Shown here: piece after piece, positions 1-8,322 of the stretch | Position numbering within the stretch: position 1 is the stretch's first letter | Layout: every line of letters begins with the position of its first letter | NCBI GenBank assembly: GCA_013298815.1 | Contig: JAAFJF010000007.1 | Span: 18,674-82,673 of the forward strand | Direction: 5' to 3' | Source of the DNA: Polaromonas sp. | GTDB taxonomy: Bacteria > Pseudomonadota > Gammaproteobacteria > Burkholderiales > Burkholderiaceae_C | DNA: 64,000 nucleotides | The notes under the pieces: generated by a model | Told to the model about the DNA's origin: nothing | Database searches by the model: none | Seen by the model: only the letters and a program-made list of their open reading frames with translations | Program-made: the position numbers and the translations under genes

Positions 1-637
1 GCATTAAACCAGGGTCGAACGAAAAGTATCTTCTCGTTGGGTTTATCGGTGCAAAGTGACGCGCAGATAGGATGTTCAAGCCCTTGGAGGTTGAATAAGC
101 GTTACGACTTGCTTGACTGTTGTCCGATATATTGGGAAATTCGCCTTTTACTAGCAATTCAGGGGCAATGTAATGTGCACCTGTGTAGCCAAAGGTTTTA
201 GCCAATTCTGGGTGATGCGTGCCGCTTCCAACCCAGCCAATGACGGCGTTCGGACTCAAAAGCTGCTCGATGTTGCTCAAGAGCACGTGGTGCGCCAAGT
301 GATTGACGCCAAATGTTTGCTCTAAGCCATCGTCGGTATAAATAACTTGCGTCGCCGATTGTGTGCCAGCGTTCAGCATCACGATATCTAACGACCCCTT
401 TAGCGACCCAGCAAAAGCCCGAACGCTGGCTAAATTTGACAAATCCATGGTGGGAAAGCTGACTTGATTAGGTTTTGCTACCGTTAGCGCTAATTGCAAC
501 TCCTTTGCGCGCTGAGCATTACGGACGGGCAAAATAAGTTGAATATCGCTTTGCTGCAGTAAGTTTTTTGCCAAAGCCAAGCCAAGACCTGAGGTTGCGC
601 CAGTAATTAATGCTGTTTTTAATCCTATTTTTTTCAT
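1..637 (-). CDS. SDR family oxidoreductase, 3' end outside window
   Basis: This is the first 212 residues of a short-chain dehydrogenase/reductase on the minus strand, starting at an ATG at 637 and running off the left edge. The Rossmann motif TGATSGLG is at residues 12-19, LNAG at 88-91, a likely catalytic Ser at 138 (VGSGTH), and the YSTSK catalytic Tyr181/Lys185 pair. The overall pattern, including FDPGL near the cut, resembles the protochlorophyllide reductase/retinol dehydrogenase-like branch of SDRs. Substrate cannot be read from the sequence. It is divergent from the TetR gene at 711, so the 73-bp gap probably holds a shared control region. The C-terminus is missing only because the window begins here. 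Confidence 0.85.
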   Translation of the reverse strand, partial: MKKIGLKTALITGATSGLGLALAKNLLQQSDIQLILPVRNAQRAKELQLALTVAKPNQVSFPTMDLSNLASVRAFAGSLKGSLDIVMLNAGTQSATQVIYTDDGLEQTFGVNHLAHHVLLSNIEQLLSPNAVIGWVGSGTHHPELAKTFGYTGAHYIAPELLVKGEFPNISDNSQASRNAYSTSKGLNILSARHFAPINPTRRYFSFDPGLM

Positions 638-710
638 ATTAAATGTTTGAAAAGTTGTACACAGGAGTAATATATGAACTATTCGTCAGTTTTACTAGTC
701 GCGTTTTATT

Positions 711-1343
711 ATGGTCAACACAATCAATATTTCTCCAAGGAAATCACCACTTCAGCAGCGTTCCATCGCTACTGTTGATGTCATTTTGGAAGCAACTATT
801 CAGGTTTTACTATCGCAAGGTCACGACGCTATGACGACAGCACGCGTCGCTTCACGTGCCGGTGTCTCAGTGGGGTCGGTGTATCAGTACTACCCCAACA
901 AACAAGCTTTGCTGGTGGCGGTGATAACACGCCATCTGAACAATGTGATTCAAGCTGTTGAGCGGGTTTGCCAAGAGCAGCGCGGGCAATCTATGGCAGA
1001 GATTGCCAAGCATGTGGTGTCAGCCTACGTTCAAGTCAAGCTGCAGCGACCAGATGCGTCACGGGCTTTGCTGGCGCTGCCCTCAAATGCTGCGACTAAT
1101 CACGTCATTGCATCAATAACGACGCGCGGCCAGCTCGCCATTTGTGACTTGTTAGCGAGTTGTAGTGACGCACGATTTCAAGATCCCAGTCTTGTCGCTA
1201 TCGTTATGACAGGCTCACTCATTGGCCCTGTGCAATTGATGTTAACTGGGGTCGTGCCGCTAGAGCGCTCAGAAGCTGTCACAGCGCATTTAATCTTGCT
1301 GTGCACAGAGTATTTACGCAGTGTTGGTGATTCAATAATTTAG
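711..1343 (+). CDS. TetR/AcrR family transcriptional regulator
   Basis: This 210-residue protein has an N-terminal TetR-type helix-turn-helix at about residues 20-65, with the signature AGVSVGSVYQYYPNKQALL. The remainder is the usual variable helical ligand-binding domain. It is divergent from the SDR oxidoreductase at 637, and regulators of this type commonly repress the adjacent enzyme gene, so the SDR is its most likely target (inference). The ATG at 711 puts the HTH at the expected distance from the N-terminus. No clear Shine-Dalgarno or operator palindrome was identified. The inducing ligand is unknown. Confidence 0.88.
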   Translation: MVNTINISPRKSPLQQRSIATVDVILEATIQVLLSQGHDAMTTARVASRAGVSVGSVYQYYPNKQALLVAVITRHLNNVIQAVERVCQEQRGQSMAEIAKHVVSAYVQVKLQRPDASRALLALPSNAATNHVIASITTRGQLAICDLLASCSDARFQDPSLVAIVMTGSLIGPVQLMLTGVVPLERSEAVTAHLILLCTEYLRSVGDSII

Positions 1344-1372
1344 AGAAATTTACGAAATTTGCTATATTTTAA

Positions 1373-1403
1373 ATAGCTGCTCAGGCAATAAACACGCCGG
1401 CTA
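1373..1403 (+). repeat. 31-bp dispersed repeat, copy 1
   Basis: This is the first of about 20 copies of one repeat family in the window. The plus-orientation form reads ATAGCTGCTTAGGCARTAAA followed by TACGCYGGCTA. An AT-rich stretch often precedes it, and a TGYCAAATTT-like stretch often follows. As RNA the ends can pair (UAGCUG with CGGCUA or UGGCUA), giving a short hairpin. In this copy the last three bases (1401-1403) are, on the minus strand, the TAG stop codon of the adjacent membrane protein gene. Confidence 0.85.
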
Positions 1404-1799
1404 GGTGCCAATTTTTGCTCTAAATTTCAATAAAATCATCAAATAAAGAGCTGCTGTGACATCATATGCAAGGCAAAAGCCCGGCCACCAGCGGGGGACG
1501 CCAGGGTTGTGCGCTAACAGCGGGTGCAGCAAGTCAAAAGCGCCGTGTGCTGCTAAGCCGATGACGACAAACCACGGGTTGCGTTTAAACCCAACGACGG
1601 CTACCACGGCAAACGCGCCCGCAGCCGCTAGCTCGATGAGCAAGGTTTGTATGGATGCGCCCATTGCCGCGAACAAAATGTAGTATGACGCGATGACGAT
1701 TAAAACGACAGGATAAAAGGCGCGGTCTTTGTCAAAACCGACAAGGCTGGCCGCTAGGCAGACTGAAATGGCAGTGGCTGAGCCGATTAAATATTCCAT
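1401..1799 (-). CDS. Small integral membrane protein, family not recognised
   Basis: The product has 132 residues and about four hydrophobic segments (roughly 3-20, 26-45, 50-70 and 110-128), so it should be an inner-membrane protein. A conserved-looking AHGAFDLLH motif lies between the third and fourth segments. No signal peptide or enzymatic domain was recognised. The gene lies between two copies of the 31-bp repeat (1373-1403 and 1838-1868), and its stop codon is contributed by the first, so the present C-terminus was probably set by the repeat. It stands alone, with no clear operon partner. Function is unknown. Confidence 0.75.
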   Translation of the reverse strand: MEYLIGSATAISVCLAASLVGFDKDRAFYPVVLIVIASYYILFAAMGASIQTLLIELAAAGAFAVVAVVGFKRNPWFVVIGLAAHGAFDLLHPLLAHNPGVPRWWPGFCLAYDVTAALYLMILLKFRAKIGT

Positions 1800-1837
1800 A
1801 TTTCCATTATATTTGGGGTCAAAATACTATACTTTTA

Positions 1838-1868
1838 ATAGCTGCTTAGGCAATAAATACGCCGGCTA
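1838..1868 (+). repeat. 31-bp dispersed repeat, copy 2
   Basis: This is a consensus-like copy in the intergenic region between the membrane protein and the aldolase gene. It is preceded by CTATACTTTTA and followed by GTGTCGTATTTAAC. That downstream extension also appears in the degenerate copy inside the SIMPL gene at about 8359-8390. Confidence 0.9.
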
Positions 1869-1991
1869 GTGTCGTATTTAACCCTTAAAAAATCCATATT
1901 TCTGCGCCCAAGGTGACAGCAGGTGACTGTAATTGGGTTCATACTAGCAAAACTGCAATCATTCATCAAAATATCTAGCTGGAGACCCACC

Positions 1992-2771
1992 ATGACCGCC
2001 TTGAACATCCCCTCCCTCAAAGACAAAGTCAGCCCTGAAGAATGGCAACTGCGGGTTGACCTCGCCGCCTGCTACCGCTTGATCGCCGCCTACGGCTGGA
2101 GCGATTTGGTGTTCACGCACGTCAGCGCACGTGTACCTAATGTTTCAGCTGGGCCTGAGCACCACTTCCTTATTAATCCATACGGGCTGATGTTTGACGA
2201 AATCACCGCTTCCAGCTTGGTGAAAATCGACCAAAGCTGCAACAAATTGAGCGAGTCTGCTTTTCCGGTCAACCCGGCGGGTTTCACGATTCACAGCTGC
2301 GTGCATGAGGTGCGGGAAGACGCGGGCTGTGTGCTGCACACCCATACGCGGGCAGGTATCGCAGTCAGCGCGCAAAAGGGCGGTTTGCTGCCGCTGAGCC
2401 AGCAATCGACATTTGTATTAGCGTCTTTGGCCTACCACGACTACGAAGGCGTCGCCTTATACGCCGCTGAGAAACCACGCCTGCAAGCCAATTTGGGCAA
2501 AGCCAACTACCTGATTTTGCGCAACCACGGCTTGTTGACGGTTGGCAGGACGATTCAAGACGCGTTTTTGCATATGTACACGTTTGAGAACAGCTGCCGC
2601 ATTCAAATTGACGCCCAAGCCGCAGGTGGGCCGTTGAACCTGATTCCACAAGCCGTGTGCGATGCAAACTTGGGCATCATGAAAGTAGCCACAGCCGGGC
2701 AGGGCGCAGCGCTGGCTTGGCCGGCTTTGCTGCGCAAGTTGGATAGGATGGATGAGAGCTATAAAACGTAA
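1992..2771 (+). CDS. Class II aldolase/adducin family protein
   Basis: The 259-residue protein belongs to the class II aldolase/adducin family, which includes fuculose-1-phosphate aldolase-like metal-dependent enzymes. Metal-binding features are HTHTRAG (His116 and His118) and a later RNHGLL near residue 178. The family N-terminal pattern YGWSDLVFTHVSARVP is at about 34-49. An in-frame upstream start at 1923 exists, but the ATG at 1992 has a GGAGA six bases upstream and fits the family's N-terminus. The product may be a true aldolase or one of the many uncharacterised members. Nothing nearby identifies the substrate. Confidence 0.88.
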   Translation: MTALNIPSLKDKVSPEEWQLRVDLAACYRLIAAYGWSDLVFTHVSARVPNVSAGPEHHFLINPYGLMFDEITASSLVKIDQSCNKLSESAFPVNPAGFTIHSCVHEVREDAGCVLHTHTRAGIAVSAQKGGLLPLSQQSTFVLASLAYHDYEGVALYAAEKPRLQANLGKANYLILRNHGLLTVGRTIQDAFLHMYTFENSCRIQIDAQAAGGPLNLIPQAVCDANLGIMKVATAGQGAALAWPALLRKLDRMDESYKT

Positions 2772-2806
2772 AATCCACGCTAGTTTTGTATGGTTTGGAG
2801 TGAATT

Positions 2807-3214
2807 TTGAACGCAGATATTGTCCTTGAAGCCGCCCGCGCAACGTTGACCGGCTCGATGCCCTTCCCAGAAATTGTCGGAAAATTGATGGAAACAGGCG
2901 TGGAGTATTACCACGTCGATTACGCAGCCCGTCAAATGCGCTTTTACAGCGCTGCAGGCAGTCTGGTGACAGCGCCTTTGCTGTTTGAAGACTTGCCAAC
3001 TATTGCCGATGATTTTGACGTTGCTGGTTTAAAGGCTGCGGTTTTTGACAGTCAGCAAAACGGTCAAAAATTCCGCCAATTCTCACAACGCACCATGCAA
3101 GCTGGTGTGCAAGGCTACTTCGCCTTTTTGCGTGGCAAACGTGTGGTTTATATGGGCAGGCAGGGCGATCAGCACACGGAGTGGTTTCCAGGTACTAAGC
3201 CAGCTGGAAACTAA
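2807..3214 (+). CDS. DUF1398 family protein
   Basis: This 135-residue soluble protein matches my recall of the DUF1398 family, small proteins of unknown function with a GVEYYHVDYAARQMRFYS-type core (residues about 31-48 here). It starts with TTG at 2807 and has a GGAG six bases upstream, so the non-ATG start is well supported. It follows the aldolase gene by 35 bp in the same direction and may be co-transcribed with it. No catalytic residues can be assigned. Confidence 0.75.
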   Translation: MNADIVLEAARATLTGSMPFPEIVGKLMETGVEYYHVDYAARQMRFYSAAGSLVTAPLLFEDLPTIADDFDVAGLKAAVFDSQQNGQKFRQFSQRTMQAGVQGYFAFLRGKRVVYMGRQGDQHTEWFPGTKPAGN

Positions 3215-3238
3215 AGCATCTTAATTGCTATACTTTTA

Positions 3239-3269
3239 ATAGCTGCTCAGGCAGTAAATACGCTGGCTA
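3239..3269 (+). repeat. 31-bp dispersed repeat, copy 3
   Basis: This intergenic copy lies between the DUF1398 gene and the DEAD-box helicase. It is preceded by TTGCTATACTTTTA and followed by TAGTCATATTTAG. It occupies a large part of the 115-bp gap and so lies in the likely leader of the helicase mRNA. Confidence 0.88.
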
Positions 3270-3329
3270 TAGTCATATTTAGGGGTCTAAAAACGGGTTT
3301 ACGCGGCTTTGAGCGGTTACAATGGGTGC

Positions 3330-4721
3330 ATGACTACTACATTTGACTCTTCACTCGACGCTAGTTTCGATACTCTGGGCTTGTCGCCCGCCATCCTCAA
3401 CGCCATCAAGCTGCAAGGCTATGAGGTGCCCACAGCCATTCAAACCGAGGCGATTCCTGCGGTTTTAGCTGGTAAAGACGTCTTAGGATCGGCTCAAACC
3501 GGTTCTGGCAAAACCGCAGCGTTTTGCTTGCCGTTGTTGCAGCAACTCCTTCAACAGCAAGAGGGCAAAGCGCGTAGCGTGCGCCATGCGGGGCGCTATA
3601 CCTCGGCTTTGATTTTGGTGCCGACGCGGGAGCTGGCGGCGCAAACGGGCGAGTCGATTCGCAGTTTGGCGCAGCATTTGCCGATGCAGCTTAAAGTGGC
3701 TGTGCTTTTCGGTGGTGTTTCTATCAACCCGCAGATGATGAATTTGCGCGGTGGAGCGGACATTGTGGTCGCCACGCCAGGGCGTTTGCTGGATTTGGTG
3801 GCGCACAACGCGCTCAAATTAGGTTCGGTGCAGATGCTGGTGTTGGACGAAGCGGATCGATTGCTCGACATGGGTGGAAACCCCTCGGCGGGTGGCACGA
3901 TTCGTACCGGTGGGTTTGCCGAAGAACTGGCTGCTATCTTGGCTTTGTTGCCTGAAAAGCGCCAAAGCTTGTTCTTTTCAGCGACCTTTCCCAAAGACGT
4001 GCAGGCTTTGGCGGATACGCTGTTGCGCGACCCAGTGCGGATTGCGGTCGAATCGACCCCGACAACCTCGCCTATCATTTTGCAGCGTGCGATTCAAGTT
4101 GACCCAAAACGCCGCACGATGCTGTTGAAAAAATTGGTAGAAACCAGCGATTGGGAGCAAGTGCTGGTGTTTGTGGCGACCAAGTACGCTGCAGAATTGG
4201 TAGCCACTAAGCTTTACAACGCTGGGATGAACGCCGTGCCTTTCCACGGCGAGCTGAGCCAAGGGAATCGCACGCAGACGCTGGCGGATTTCAAAGCGAA
4301 GAAATGGCAAGTGGTTGTTGCCACCGATGTGGCCGCACGCGGTATCGACATTGCCAATCTGGCTGCCGTGGTGAATTACGACTTGCCGCGCTCCAGCGTG
4401 GACTACATCCACCGCATTGGCCGCACGGGCCGCGCGGGTGAGAGTGGGGTGGCGATTAGCTTTGTGAGTGCGGACACAGAAGCGCATTTTCGCTTGATTG
4501 AAAAGCGCCAAGGCTTGAATTTGATTCGTGAGCAAATTGAAGGCTTTGAGCCCGAAATCGTTTTAGCGCCGATCAAACCAGTTGTGACGAGTGAAGATGG
4601 TAGCTCTGATGAAGCTTTGAAATCACCGAATCACCCTAAAAACGGCGGCATCAAAGGCAAACGCCCGAGCAAAAAAGACAAGCAGCGTGCTTTGGCTGCA
4701 AAAGGGCATGGTCAGGGGTAA
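3330..4721 (+). CDS. rhlE: DEAD-box ATP-dependent RNA helicase, RhlE-like
   Basis: The protein has 463 residues from the ATG at 3330. RecA-like domain 1 carries AQTGSGKT (55-62), PTRELAAQ (98-105), TPGRLLD, DEAD (173-176) and SATF (217-220). Domain 2 carries the RGIDI and HRIGRTGRAG motifs. A basic C-terminal tail ends in lysine-rich sequence. Family members unwind RNA in ribosome assembly and mRNA decay. A Gly-rich stretch after the DEAD box (about 182-195) is longer than usual. An upstream in-frame TTG at 3309 would add seven residues but has no better ribosome-binding site. The gene stands alone after a 31-bp repeat. Confidence 0.92.
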   Translation: MTTTFDSSLDASFDTLGLSPAILNAIKLQGYEVPTAIQTEAIPAVLAGKDVLGSAQTGSGKTAAFCLPLLQQLLQQQEGKARSVRHAGRYTSALILVPTRELAAQTGESIRSLAQHLPMQLKVAVLFGGVSINPQMMNLRGGADIVVATPGRLLDLVAHNALKLGSVQMLVLDEADRLLDMGGNPSAGGTIRTGGFAEELAAILALLPEKRQSLFFSATFPKDVQALADTLLRDPVRIAVESTPTTSPIILQRAIQVDPKRRTMLLKKLVETSDWEQVLVFVATKYAAELVATKLYNAGMNAVPFHGELSQGNRTQTLADFKAKKWQVVVATDVAARGIDIANLAAVVNYDLPRSSVDYIHRIGRTGRAGESGVAISFVSADTEAHFRLIEKRQGLNLIREQIEGFEPEIVLAPIKPVVTSEDGSSDEALKSPNHPKNGGIKGKRPSKKDKQRALAAKGHGQG

Positions 4722-4734
4722 ACTCATGATTTAT

Positions 4735-4802
4735 GAATTCCCGCCTTCGCAGGAATGACGGGATTATTGCAGGAATGACGGGATTATTGCAGGAATGACG
4801 GG
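4735..4802 (+). repeat. REP-like palindrome with a 20-bp tandem repeat
   Basis: The first part (about 4735-4762) is a palindromic element, GAATTCCCGCCTTCGCAGGA followed by ATGACGGG, of the type seen as short dispersed repeats in many proteobacteria. A related copy lies at 44083-44107. The half AGGAATGACGGGATTATTGC is then tandemly repeated at 4751-4770 and 4771-4790, with a partial third copy at 4791-4802. The array ends five bases before the ispF start codon, so it forms that gene's immediate leader. Confidence 0.85.
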
Positions 4803-4807
4803 CTTTT

Positions 4808-5290
4808 ATGAACATTCGAATTGGTGAAGGCTGGGACGTACATGCGCTGGTAGCTGGGCGCAAGCTGGTTATTGGCGGGGTGGAGATTCCACATACCACG
4901 GGTTTGCTGGGGCATTCGGATGCAGATGTGCTGCTGCACGCAATCACCGACGCGCTCTTGGGAGCTGCTGGTTTAGGTGACATTGGCCGGCATTTTCCGG
5001 ATACGAGTGCCGATTTTAAAGATGCGGATTCCTGGGTACTGCTGCAATTGACGGGGCAGCAGATTGAAGCCAAGGGCTACGCAGTCATTAATATCGACAG
5101 CACAGTGATTGCACAAGCACCCAAACTTGCGCCGTATATCAACGCCATGCGTGAACGGATTGCGGCTGCATTGGGTGTTACCGTGTCCCAGGTAAATGTG
5201 AAGGCTAAGACCGCGGAAAAGATGGGACCAGTAGGTGAACTGAAAAGTATGGAAGCGCGCGCTGTAGTGCTGTTAATTTCCAGTAATTAA
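4808..5290 (+). CDS. ispF: 2-C-methyl-D-erythritol 2,4-cyclodiphosphate synthase
   Basis: IspF catalyses ring closure of CDP-methylerythritol 2-phosphate in the MEP isoprenoid pathway. The 160-residue length is normal for the family. The metal ligands Asp10, His12 (WDVH) and His44 (LLHAITDAL), and the [11 protein letters not shown] core, are intact. The usual partner ispD is not adjacent here. The gene follows a short tandem repeat that leaves no ordinary Shine-Dalgarno at normal distance, although CAGGA within the last unit lies 13 bases upstream. Its 3' end overlaps that of the convergent sensor kinase gene by four bases. Confidence 0.96.
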   Translation: MNIRIGEGWDVHALVAGRKLVIGGVEIPHTTGLLGHSDADVLLHAITDALLGAAGLGDIGRHFPDTSADFKDADSWVLLQLTGQQIEAKGYAVINIDSTVIAQAPKLAPYINAMRERIAAALGVTVSQVNVKAKTAEKMGPVGELKSMEARAVVLLISSN

Positions 5291-6852
5291 GGATTTTTAT
5301 CGTTGGCTGTTTTTTGCGCAGCTAGTTTGTGCTCTGGGCGCATGAGGCTGATTTCTGCCATGAATCCTCCGTCTTCACCTGCTTTTCGTTGACGCTGCGC
5401 TAAATTATCGTCCTTGTCTTGCGGCAGAGGTCTGCCCCAGTTACTCAGGCTGAGTTTGCCTTGCATGCCTTGCACTGCTTTTTCTACAATGGCTAAACCT
5501 AAGCCCGTACCCGTTACGTTACTGCGCGCTTCATTGGCGCGAAAGAAAGGTACATTGAGCTGGTTAAGGACTTCTGGCGATACGCCGGCACCATGATCGC
5601 GGACGATCAATACCACCCAATCTCCCTGAATGCGGGCATCAATATCAACTTTTGCAATTTCAACAGGCTCTTCAAACAATCGCGTGGGTGACCATGCTTC
5701 GTCGTCTGCCTCATAGCTTTGTGCGTCGGGAATCGGTAGCACATGTTGCAGGTGTTTGGTATCCAGCATATGTGCCGGGTAGATGGTGGACTTGCCATAC
5801 CGACGCGCGTTTTCAAGCAAATTTGCAATCACGCGCTGTAACTCCACGGCATCAGCCATGACCTGTAAATCGGGTGAAACATTATTGGACACCGCAATAT
5901 CTTGCGCATCTTTGGCAGCGTTGTTGACGAACTGGGCAGCAGCTGCAACCACAGTTGCTAAATTAATAATCTGCAACTGAGACACATGTGGACGCGCATA
6001 GTCTAAAAATTTACCCAAAATGGCGTTGATTTGCTCTATGTCTTGACTCATTTCAAAACGCGCATCGTTGTCTGACACGCTAAGCTCTGTCTCCAAGCGT
6101 AATCTGGCTAATGGGGTTCTTAAGTCGTGTGAAATGCCCGCCAGCATGACTATGCGATCTGCCTCGACCTTGGACAGTTGAGCCGTCATTTTGTTGAAAC
6201 CTCGATTCACCTGATGAATTTCAGTGGTGAATACGTTTTCATTGAGTTTGACTTTGTCAAAATGACCTTGCCGAACGTGATTAGCTGCTAAAGATAGCTG
6301 CTTTAAGGGGCGATTGAGCAAACCACCAATTGCCAAAGAACCTACCATAGACATAGCGATCGCTAAGGCAATCCAGTACAACCATGCGTCGCTGTTAACT
6401 GGTTCAATCCTAACCATGTCGGTTTGTAGCCAGTAGGGGTCACCTTGGATAGCAAAACTGACCCATAAACCTGGCATACCGTTGACGCGATCTGAGACAA
6501 TCGTTTCATTACCAAGTCGCTTTTTAAGCTCAAGCTCTAGCAGTTGACGGTAGTTGTCAATCGCATAGGTAGATATTTTGTCTTCGGGCTCACGTGGACG
6601 GATGTACAAGCCTTCTTGGTCAGAAATATTTTTAATCAACGCCGTGCGGTAAATCGCATCAGCATGAACCAAAGAACTGCGGGTTAAATTGACTGCAGAG
6701 CTGATTTGACGTGCTGCTAACTGCGCCCGTGAATCGTATTCCAATGCTTTGAAGCTGATATACCAAACTATAGAGGAAGCCAAAATCAGAAGTACCAGCA
6801 GCACAAATGTGCGCCAGAATAAACTGATTTGAAGAAGATGGCGAATTTTCAT
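5287..6852 (-). CDS. EnvZ-type sensor histidine kinase
   Basis: This 521-residue inner-membrane kinase has TM1 at about 13-33, a periplasmic sensor of some 120 residues, TM2 at about 157-178 and a HAMP linker (about 180-230). The phosphoacceptor His242 is in [18 protein letters not shown]. The ATPase domain has an N box ([10 protein letters not shown]), G1 (DHGAGVSPE) and G2 (GTGLGLAIV). About 60 residues separate the N box from G1, longer than in enteric EnvZ. It lies 63 bp downstream of the response regulator at 6916-7662 and should form a two-component pair with it. The signal is unknown; osmotic or envelope stress is possible by analogy with EnvZ. Confidence 0.92.
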   Translation of the reverse strand: MKIRHLLQISLFWRTFVLLVLLILASSIVWYISFKALEYDSRAQLAARQISSAVNLTRSSLVHADAIYRTALIKNISDQEGLYIRPREPEDKISTYAIDNYRQLLELELKKRLGNETIVSDRVNGMPGLWVSFAIQGDPYWLQTDMVRIEPVNSDAWLYWIALAIAMSMVGSLAIGGLLNRPLKQLSLAANHVRQGHFDKVKLNENVFTTEIHQVNRGFNKMTAQLSKVEADRIVMLAGISHDLRTPLARLRLETELSVSDNDARFEMSQDIEQINAILGKFLDYARPHVSQLQIINLATVVAAAAQFVNNAAKDAQDIAVSNNVSPDLQVMADAVELQRVIANLLENARRYGKSTIYPAHMLDTKHLQHVLPIPDAQSYEADDEAWSPTRLFEEPVEIAKVDIDARIQGDWVVLIVRDHGAGVSPEVLNQLNVPFFRANEARSNVTGTGLGLAIVEKAVQGMQGKLSLSNWGRPLPQDKDDNLAQRQRKAGEDGGFMAEISLMRPEHKLAAQKTANDKNP

Positions 6853-6915
6853 GGCTATAGCTCAGGTAGTCACCCCGAGTTTAAGCCAATACATGGCTCA
6901 AATTGAATGACAAAT

Positions 6916-7662
6916 TTAGTGTGTTGAGCTGGATTGCTCAGTATCTGGAACAAATACGTAGCCCACACCCCACACGGTTTGAATATGGCGCGGCTTTGCA
7001 GGGTCGATTTCAATAAGTTTTCGTAACCGTGAAATTTGCACGTCTAAACTGCGATCAAAAGCTTCAAACTCACGACCACGCGCTAGCTGCGCCAATTTGT
7101 CGCGCGACATAGGGATACGCGGGTGACGTACCAGCGTTTTGAGCATAGCAAATTCACCTGTGGTAAGAGGCAAATCCTCGCCATTTTTGGACAAACTGCG
7201 GGCTGCCATGTCAAACAAGTACTCTCCGAACCTGACTGGGGTGTCATCGCTGGACGGTGCGCCAGGTGCTTCAGTTGCTGGGCGACGGCGCAAAACAGCG
7301 TGGATGCGGGCTAACAATTCGCGTGGGTTGAAGGGTTTACTCAGGTAATCGTCTGCGCCAACTTCCAAGCCAACAATGCGGTCAACATCTTCACTTTTAG
7401 CGGTCAACATGATGATTGGGATGCGGTTATTCGCAGAGCGCAAGCGGCGGCAAATAGACAAACCATCTTCACCAGGCATCATCAGGTCGAGCACGATCAG
7501 GTCAATAGCATCACGTTGCATAAATCTGTCCATGGCTTTGCCGTCTTCCGCCAAAATCACGTCAAATCCTTCCTGCGTCAAATAACGGCGCAGCAAGTCA
7601 CGGATGCGGGTGTCGTCGTCAACGACCAAAATGCGGGTGGTTTGTGTGGTGCTTTGGTTCAT
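6916..7662 (-). CDS. ompR: OmpR-family response regulator
   Basis: The 248-residue regulator has an N-terminal receiver domain with acidic pocket residues Asp15-Asp17 and phosphoacceptor Asp59 (LIVLDLMMPGEDG). A C-terminal winged-helix DNA-binding domain (about 145-240) contains SRDKLAQLARGREFEAFDRSLDVQISRLRKLIE in family-typical form. That recognition region is close to OmpR proper, so the symbol is reasonable but rests on recall. It is the first gene of an operon with the kinase at 5287-6852. Divergent from it is a gene for a small exported protein, so the 206-bp gap from 7663 to 7868 is a likely shared control region. Confidence 0.92.
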   Translation of the reverse strand: MNQSTTQTTRILVVDDDTRIRDLLRRYLTQEGFDVILAEDGKAMDRFMQRDAIDLIVLDLMMPGEDGLSICRRLRSANNRIPIIMLTAKSEDVDRIVGLEVGADDYLSKPFNPRELLARIHAVLRRRPATEAPGAPSSDDTPVRFGEYLFDMAARSLSKNGEDLPLTTGEFAMLKTLVRHPRIPMSRDKLAQLARGREFEAFDRSLDVQISRLRKLIEIDPAKPRHIQTVWGVGYVFVPDTEQSSSTH

Positions 7663-7868
7663 AGAGTGCCTGAAATATATGTTGCCTGAAAGTTAAAATA
7701 CGCGGTTACATTTACAAGAACGTATTTTGCAGCGTAGAACGCCTTCTGCAAGACTTTAAAGCCTTACTTTGACAAATTCTTACAACTCTTGCGAAATTGA
7801 GCATATAGTTTTTAAGCCACATGGACAAGTTACGTGCACCAATCCGTTACAGTAACTACTTCTTCATC

Positions 7869-8276
7869 ATGAAAACTTATAGCGTTTATCTTCAGTTTGG
7901 CTTATGGTTGGCTGCATGCATGCCATTGCCCAGTTACGCCGGTATGGAGGTGCCACATTGGCTATATCCAGAGTGGATAGCGGCTAAGGTCATGGAGTTT
8001 CATGCCCGAAACTCAGAGCGGTATGAGCAGACACAAATAGTCGCGCAATTAAAAACTACGACCACCCCTATATCTTCGTCAAATTCTGTCTCCATCGTCA
8101 CGATAACAGCATCACCGACTGCGGGAACCACAACCCCAACAACAACGATGAACAGCGAAACAAGTGCTCGCAAAATCAGCCTGGCGCCAGTGGAAACTGC
8201 AACCGCTAAAGTCAATGAAAAGTACCTCTCTAAAGAAGAGTTGATAGAGCTGAGGAAGCAGTTACGTCAAAAGTAA
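7869..8276 (+). CDS. Small exported protein, unknown function
   Basis: From the ATG at 7869 the product has 135 residues with a classical signal peptide (MKTYSVYLQFGLWLAACMPL) and probable cleavage after SYA. The mature part has a WLYPEWIAAKVMEFHARNSE segment, a Thr/Ser-rich low-complexity middle, and a charged C-terminus LSKEELIELRKQLRQK. An ATG at 7821 in the same frame would bury the signal peptide behind 16 extra residues, so 7869 is preferred. Neither start has a clear ribosome-binding site. The protein is followed by the SIMPL gene 46 bp downstream. No family was recognised. Confidence 0.65.
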   Translation: MKTYSVYLQFGLWLAACMPLPSYAGMEVPHWLYPEWIAAKVMEFHARNSERYEQTQIVAQLKTTTTPISSSNSVSIVTITASPTAGTTTPTTTMNSETSARKISLAPVETATAKVNEKYLSKEELIELRKQLRQK

Positions 8277-8322
8277 ACGTTACCCAGTCATGAAGCTATT
8301 TTTAAACGAAGTTAAGATATAA

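Noticed and set aside
643..834. 63-codon frame overlapping the TetR start
   Set aside because: It overlaps the regulator in another frame and has no ribosome-binding site or family features.
4751..4802. Possible CRISPR or phage attachment site from the 20-bp tandem repeat
   Set aside because: The units are directly adjacent without spacers, and no integrase is nearby.
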